From assembly GCA_001662425.1 (NCBI GenBank), contig BDDC01000516.1, forward strand, positions 4,238 to 39,783: a stretch of DNA of 35,546 bases, in the 5' to 3' direction. Below are positions 31,025 to 35,546 of the stretch, in pieces (positions within the stretch are counted from its first letter, which is position 1; the number at the start of each line of letters is the position of its first letter). The DNA is from Chlamydomonas sphaeroides (taxonomy: Eukaryota > Chlorophyta > Chlorophyceae > Chlamydomonadales > Chlamydomonadaceae). Under the pieces are notes generated by a model that saw only the letters and a list, made by a program, of their open reading frames with translations, was not told the origin of the DNA and did not search any database. Made by a program: the position numbers and the translations under genes.

Positions 31025-31630
31025 TCAACTCTGGGCTGGGGCCGTGGACAGGCTATGTCTGTTGCCGTGCAATGACGCCTCCAATAATACTGACGACCTT
31101 CCCCCTCGCTTCCCGTCACCGCTCTTGCTGCCCTCGCACAGAAGGCGCGCGACGTCAACGGAGCACCGAACATGCGCTATGCGACCGTCTGACAGCTCAC
31201 GGTCGAGCATGGTGGCAGGCCGCCGGCCCTGAGGCGCCGCCCGCGCCGCTCGCCCGGCAGGGGCTGCGACGGGGTTGGCGATGGCGGCGGTGAAGGGCCG
31301 GGGCCGGGCGGCGGCAGCGGCCGCGGCTGCGGCAAGCGCGGCCGGCCGAGCTCTGACGGCGGGGGCCGGGGCGGGCCCGCTGTCGCCACCACCTCCGGGC
31401 CGGGGCCGAGCGGGGGCGGCAGCTTTGGCGGCTGAGCTCAGCCTCAGCTGGCCGTGCCACGCGGAAACGTCGAGGTGTTGGGGCTGAGTTGGCAGCGAGG
31501 GCAGTCCCTGCCTCCTGGCCGTGCCTGGCTGGCTTGTCCTTGTCGGCTGTTGCGATAGCTGTTGTGAAAGCGACCGTACGCCTATGCTAGCGCCAGGCCG
31601 GAAGGCAGGGGGCCCGCCAATTCTTCGCAT
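31025..31630 (-). CDS. Possible protein-coding frame, no homology recognised
   Basis: A 201-codon frame opens with an ATG. Its N-terminus is rich in Arg, Ser and Gln with few acidic residues, as in organelle-targeting peptides. An Ala/Pro-rich stretch follows, then a more ordinary C-terminal part (LDRELSDGRIAHVRC). Such frames arise by chance in DNA this GC-rich, and its start lies next to the 31830-32365 repeat, so I give it little weight. Confidence 0.25.
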   Translation of the reverse strand: MRRIGGPPAFRPGASIGVRSLSQQLSQQPTRTSQPGTARRQGLPSLPTQPQHLDVSAWHGQLRLSSAAKAAAPARPRPGGGGDSGPAPAPAVRARPAALAAAAAAAAARPRPFTAAIANPVAAPAGRAARAAPQGRRPATMLDRELSDGRIAHVRCSVDVARLLCEGSKSGDGKRGGRSSVLLEASLHGNRHSLSTAPAQS

Positions 31631-31829
31631 TCAAGCGTGCCCCGGCCATGTCCGGGTGAAGGGGCCAGGGGTCGCGTAATAGACGAGTGCCGGCACGTGT
31701 GGCGCTGGTTGAACCGGTGGTGGGCGCGTACGCAAGCAACGCTTTGTAATTGAAGTAGCCCGAAGTGTTGAGGGCGGCCGGCAGGCCTAGATGAAGGACT
31801 GGGTGGGGGTTACGCCCTTTTTCCCATTC

Positions 31830-32365
31830 CGGATGGGCCACCTTGTCAAGTGCAAGCAGGAAGCGGTCAGGACTGCCGTAAGTTATATTGAATGTAGTGG
31901 CTTGCAGTGGTATAGGATTACGACATTGGCGTCCGTGCCCCAAACCCTCCCGAAAACCCCTCCGAGACCCCAGCCAACATCAAGTCCCAACCAACCCTTC
32001 CGCTCCGCAAAGAGAGGCCTGCATTAACTTGTCGGGGTCAGCATGCATTGTGCTTCGTTCGGCGACCTTCCGGTACGGTACGCCCGACGTTCAGGTTGAA
32101 GGGGGTGTCGCGAATGCCAGAGCGTCGGGCATTACGCGCCCCGATGCACCTTCCTTGCAGCCAGGGGGAGGCCGCGCCTCTCCCGTGTTGGCAGCTGAAA
32201 GCGGGACGTCCGGCGCCACCAGCTGCCAGGCGTCCTCATCAAGCTGACGCTGTGCTTTGCAGAGCGAGAGTGTGGAGCATTATGTTCAATCTGGGTGGCC
32301 GTTAGCGATGGCTACTGGAAGGCCTGCAACGCGCAGCAAGAGTGCTGACCCCCGGGACGCTAAGG
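31830..32365. repeat. Dispersed repeat, copy B
   Basis: Direct-orientation counterpart of 29395-29900 with the same order of conserved blocks, ending around GCTGACCCCCGGGACGCTAA. It ends about 150 bp upstream of the TATA-like box of the PUB gene. Confidence 0.75.
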
Positions 32366-32512
32366 TAGCGACACAGCTCCTGTTACAACACAGCTAACCA
32401 GACCACAAACATAAGGTTTTTCACACCTGAAGCCTGGCGCAGCAAACCTTGAGTGCTGCACCTCATCGGCCGTCCGCAAACGGTAATTAAGTTTGCTCCA
32501 GTCGCCTCCTTG

Positions 32513-32522
32513 TCTATATAAA
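32513..32522 (+). promoter_or_regulatory. TATA-like box of the PUB-domain gene
   Basis: The sequence TCTATATAAA in otherwise GC-rich DNA lies about 240 bp before the start codon at 32755. It would place transcription start near 32545 and give a 5' UTR of about 200 nt. Confidence 0.55.
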
Positions 32523-32754
32523 CGAGACGCATCTGCTAGAGCACTTGGAGCTTGTTGTCCTTGTCGCCGGTGCTACCCCCAAGCATCAAGAACCCTGGTG
32601 CTTAACGGCGTTCGCACCGCCAGACCAAGCAGCTACTCCAGCGTGCCTAGTTGCGCTCGCGCCTAGCAGACCTACGGGCGCTGCTCGCGCGGCCCAGCTG
32701 TATCTGCCTTTGAACTCGGGCCTGAAGTAGCCGCTCCAACACAGCTCAGGACAA

Positions 32755-34108
32755 ATGGGCTACGGTGGCTACGTCTCGGCCAAGCTGCCTCCCCCGAAGC
32801 CAACGGACGTTGAGGCCGCTGTCCAGGTACGCAGCGACTGGTCGACTGCCACTCAGGTGCCGGTCGCCAGCGCCAGCGTCCCTGCCCGTCCTGTTTTGGC
32901 TTAGCAAGAGTTTCTCTTTGCACTGTGAAGTACACAAAGCGCTGCCCGCGCTAGGTCGCTCCCCCATGCCTTCGTGTCCCAGCTTCGGCGTCACCCGCTG
33001 GCCCCCCTCGTAGGCTGTCAAGTCGCTCGAGGCAATCGAGATGGTCCACAAGCTAACCTATAACACTGCCGTGCAGCCCAAGGAGGAGAAATATAGGTGC
33101 GCCGCAGCCGCGGCCCCACAACGTCCAATTTGCACCTGACCCACATTCCGGCGATTCCCCAGCCACCGTTCCTGTACCCCACGTGCCATACCATCCCCCC
33201 GCAGCGATGCGTGCTCGTTACCTCATTCCTCCTCGCCGTTGCCCCATAGGAAAGTGCGGTTATCCAACCCAAAGGTGAAGGCCGTGCTGGTGGACGTGCC
33301 CGGCGCCTTGGACGCACTCGTGGCGCTTGGCTGGGCCCAGGAGGAGGCCGACGGCGAGCCGTTCCTGGTGGTGCCCACCGGCAAGTTCATGAACATGCAG
33401 CAGGTGAGAAGGCGAGCCGGGGGAAGCGTGTGTGATGCCGTCAGGGCGCGCGCTGAAATCTTGTGGCAGCGCAACCCGTCCATGTCGCAAGGGTTTGGGG
33501 ACCGAGGATGTGGGTCAGGTGGTCCAAACCGGACAATAGTGGGCACGGCATGTGAGTCGGGCTCTCTGCAGCCGCGACCTCGGGCAGTGCGTTGACAGGA
33601 GGGGCGGTGAGTGCACCTGGCGTCCTTGCCGCCCAGCCTCGTGCTGTGCCTGTCGGCTGGCGAGTAAGCTTCACGGCGTACCACCGTTGCACGCCTGCGT
33701 CTGTTCGCTCGCCATTTTGGGCACTCCTGTTACCCTTCGTGCTTGTCTGAAACCCCATTGTGGACAATAGTGGGCACGGCATGTGCGTCGGGCTCTCTGC
33801 AGCCGCGACCTCGGGCAGTGCGTTGACAGGAGGGGCGGTGAGTGCACCTGGCGTCCTTGCCGCCCAGCCTCGTGCTGTGCCTGTCGGCTGGCGAGTAAGC
33901 TTCACGGCGTACCACCGTTGCACGCCTGCGTCTGTTCGCTCGCCATTTTGGGCACTCCTGTTACCCTTCGTGCTTGTCTGAAACCCCATTGTGCTTGCTA
34001 CCCTGCGCTGCCCTTCAGGTGCGCATTGTGGAGGCCGCTCGCGACAAGCTGTCCAAGGACCTCAAGGACCAGGCGCGGCATGCCACCAACATGGCGCTGA
34101 TGGCTTGA
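32755..34108 (+). CDS. Small stand-alone PUB-domain protein
   Basis: Exons: 32755-32826, 33014-33096, 33250-33403, 34019-34108 (132 aa, phases agree). The protein is essentially one PUB domain: a helical start (AVKSLEAIEMVHKLTYN), then PKEEKYRKVRLSNPKVK around 46-61, VPGALDALVALGW, and EPFLVVPTGKF. In larger proteins (PNGase, UBXD1, HOIP) PUB domains bind the C-terminal tail of the p97/Cdc48 ATPase. No UBX, UBA or catalytic domain is attached here, so a p97 adaptor or competitor is the simplest guess. There is no targeting signal. The last intron carries a recent 231-bp tandem duplication. The ATG at 32755 follows an in-frame stop, which supports the start. Confidence 0.85.
33531..33992. repeat. 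231-bp tandem duplication inside the PUB-gene intron
   Basis: Two adjacent copies (33531-33761 and 33762-33992) appear to differ at only one position (GTGAGTCGG versus GTGCGTCGG), so the event is recent. Each copy contains an acceptor-like CTCTCTGCAG and a strong donor-like GCG|GTGAGT about 35 nt later, that is, a possible cassette exon. Confidence 0.95.
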
Positions 34109-35088
34109 GAGGCGCACGGCTGTGGCTGGCGCATTGGCTTGGGCAGGAGGTCGGCATGCAGGGATTGCGTTGCCGGGGGCAGTGGCACGTGTCTGTCTTG
34201 CAGCTGCGAGTAGAAACCTCCGTGAGTCGGCTCGTTTTGTAGTCGCGTGTGGCAAGGGGTCTGTGAGTGACATGGTGTGAGTGACGTGGTGTGAGCGGCA
34301 GGAGAGGAATCTGCGCACGTGCACGTTATCATTATCGTATGATATAGGTGGCTGTCCTGAGGCTTGATGGGCGTTTGCAGCGGAGGTCGGGAACACGCGG
34401 GCGAGGGCGGGCACCTGCAGCCGAGCGCAGCTGATTTGTAGTCGGATATGCGCGCCCTACCTTCATGCGTTGTGCCCTAGCAAACCTCTGTCGCTGAGCA
34501 GGGTTCACACGCGGTGTGGTGCTTGAGGTGCAGCGGTGGCCTGTAACCAGGGCCCTCCCCTGCTCGTGCCCCTGGTTCGCAACGGTCTTGCACGTTTCCT
34601 GTAAGTGACATGAGCCCTTATCCGTGGCGAACTGTTTTCGCCTCGGGAGAAGCGTGTCACCAACCCAACTGCTACGCGGTAATCCGCTTGGGGCGGATTG
34701 ACTTTCGCCCACATTTTGGCCGACCAACTGGTGCCGACAACTGCAGCACCCCGCCTTCGTTGCTGCGTTGTATAGAGAAAAGCGGAGAATGATGCGTGCG
34801 GCACGCAGCGAAACGGCTAAACTTGTGCAAGGCTTACAGCTTTCGTGATTTTTTGGGAAACCGAATCGCGACTCATCCCACCCGTCAGTAAACGGCGACG
34901 TTCCGTACACATTTGTATGTCCAATCGTAAGCTCTACACGTTACTGCAAGCAAACGTGCAAGTGTTCAGTTGTTCAGGATTGCCTTTGTCATACTGGCGA
35001 ACTCTCTAGCAAACCCTGCAAGACCAGCGAACTTCAACGTGTTATAACGCAGGCATACTAACTAGTCGGCTTGGGCAGCCCGCGGAAC
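34109..35088. other. 3' flank of the PUB gene and upstream region of the right-edge gene
   Basis: About 1 kb without a supportable gene. It includes a TGTAA at 34600-34604 and becomes noticeably less GC-rich towards 34.8-35.05 kb, as expected for a promoter region. Confidence 0.45.
34600..34604 (+). terminator. PUB-gene poly(A) signal TGTAA
   Basis: TGTAA 492 bp after the stop at 34106-34108, the first copy seen on this strand in the 3' flank. Confidence 0.55.
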
Positions 35089-35546
35089 ATGTCTCTGCTA
35101 GCGCGCTGCTTCGGGCGGCCTGCGCCGTCTATCCCGGCGCCTAATGACCGGTCCAGAGGCCATCAAGAGTGTCAACAGATGCCCAAACCGCTTCAGGAGG
35201 TGCAGCCGCGCAGCATTGTAGTGGCTGAGTCACCCGCTCAGGCAAAGTGGCGTTCCTCAGAGGCCCATGCAGTCCTCAACTCGCACGCACTATCCAGTTT
35301 GGGAGGGAGCGCAATGACGGGCCTTCAAGCGTCTCGCGTTGAGGCGAGGAACACAGTTGATGAGTGCAACCCGCAGGTGCGTTAGGCCGGCGCGGTTCTC
35401 CTGCTGGTTTTCCTGCTTTTCGTTCGCAGCACCAAGCTGTCATGATAATCTAGGCCGCCATCACAAGGGGCGCCGCATGGTGTGGCGCCCATGACACATC
35501 CAAAACCCCGTTTCACCGTCCACCGCAGCACATCATGCACGGCCTC
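35089..35546 (+). CDS. 5' part of an unrecognised gene (runs off right edge)
   Basis: Exon 1 is 35089-35376 (96 codons, phase 0), beginning MSLLARCFGRPAPSIPAPND. A GTGCGT donor follows; after a CACCGCAG acceptor a second exon opens at 35529 (HIMHGL) and leaves the window in frame. The exon-1 product is polar and Ser/Gln-rich, with VEARNTVDECNPQ at its end. There is no signal peptide. A short Cys-containing start followed by a disordered linker is common ahead of kinase or cyclase domains in volvocalean proteins, but nothing here proves that. Confidence 0.55.

Larger units (their letters stand above)
29392..32754. other. Repeat-rich region between two outward-facing genes
   Basis: No complete gene could be assembled. 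The region holds two copies of a dispersed repeat (29395-29900, 31830-32365), two similar exon-like segments on the plus strand (30206-30301, 30732-30825), an open minus-strand frame (31025-31630), and the promoter of the PUB gene near 32.5 kb. Confidence 0.45.

Noticed and set aside
1..35546. CRISPR arrays, bacterial operons, tRNA or rRNA genes
   Set aside because: No spaced direct-repeat array, cloverleaf or rRNA core was seen, and the intron-rich genes show nuclear eukaryotic DNA.

Overview
The window reads as nuclear DNA of a flagellated chlorophycean (volvocalean-type) green alga. It is very GC-rich. Its genes are split into many short exons, mostly by GT-AG introns with a few GC-AG introns. 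Proteins carry long Ala, Gly, Pro and Gln runs. TGTAA, the usual algal poly(A) signal, follows several stop codons. A tubulin polyglutamylase (TTLL9) fits a flagellate. All exon models below were built by eye from splice sites, reading-phase agreement at every junction and family resemblance. No transcript evidence was available.

Layout. 1-198 (-) is the first exon of a gene leaving the left edge; it is a tandem paralog of the next gene. 1374-8533 (-) is an 18-exon gene of unknown function (about 1,307 aa). 10540-14802 (-) is TTLL9, which shares a 392-bp divergent promoter with 15195-18112 (+), mitochondrial ribosomal protein mL45. mL45 converges on 18654-22110 (-), a SAP-domain protein. That gene shares a 369-bp divergent promoter with 22480-27105 (+), the AAA+ ATPase PCH2/TRIP13 with a long Gln-rich head. 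PCH2 converges on 28160-29391 (-), a small mitochondrial protein resembling the ATP-synthase inhibitor IF1. A 3.4-kb stretch at about 29.4-32.5 kb holds two copies of a dispersed repeat and some exon-like fragments. 32755-34108 (+) encodes a stand-alone PUB-domain protein. 35089-35546 (+) is the start of an unrecognised gene leaving the right edge.

The genes look like independent housekeeping, flagellar and meiotic functions, not a cluster. The divergent pairs may share promoters.

The most unusual signal is in the introns. In four introns of three unrelated genes (TTLL9 twice, the SAP gene, PCH2), the last 14-33 bases of the preceding exon plus its 5' splice site recur inside the intron, always 112-127 bp downstream. 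The SAP gene also has a 5' splice site repeated four times in an 18-bp in-frame array, and one TTLL9 copy looks like a 21-nt cassette exon. This points to a recurring process that duplicates exon-intron borders.
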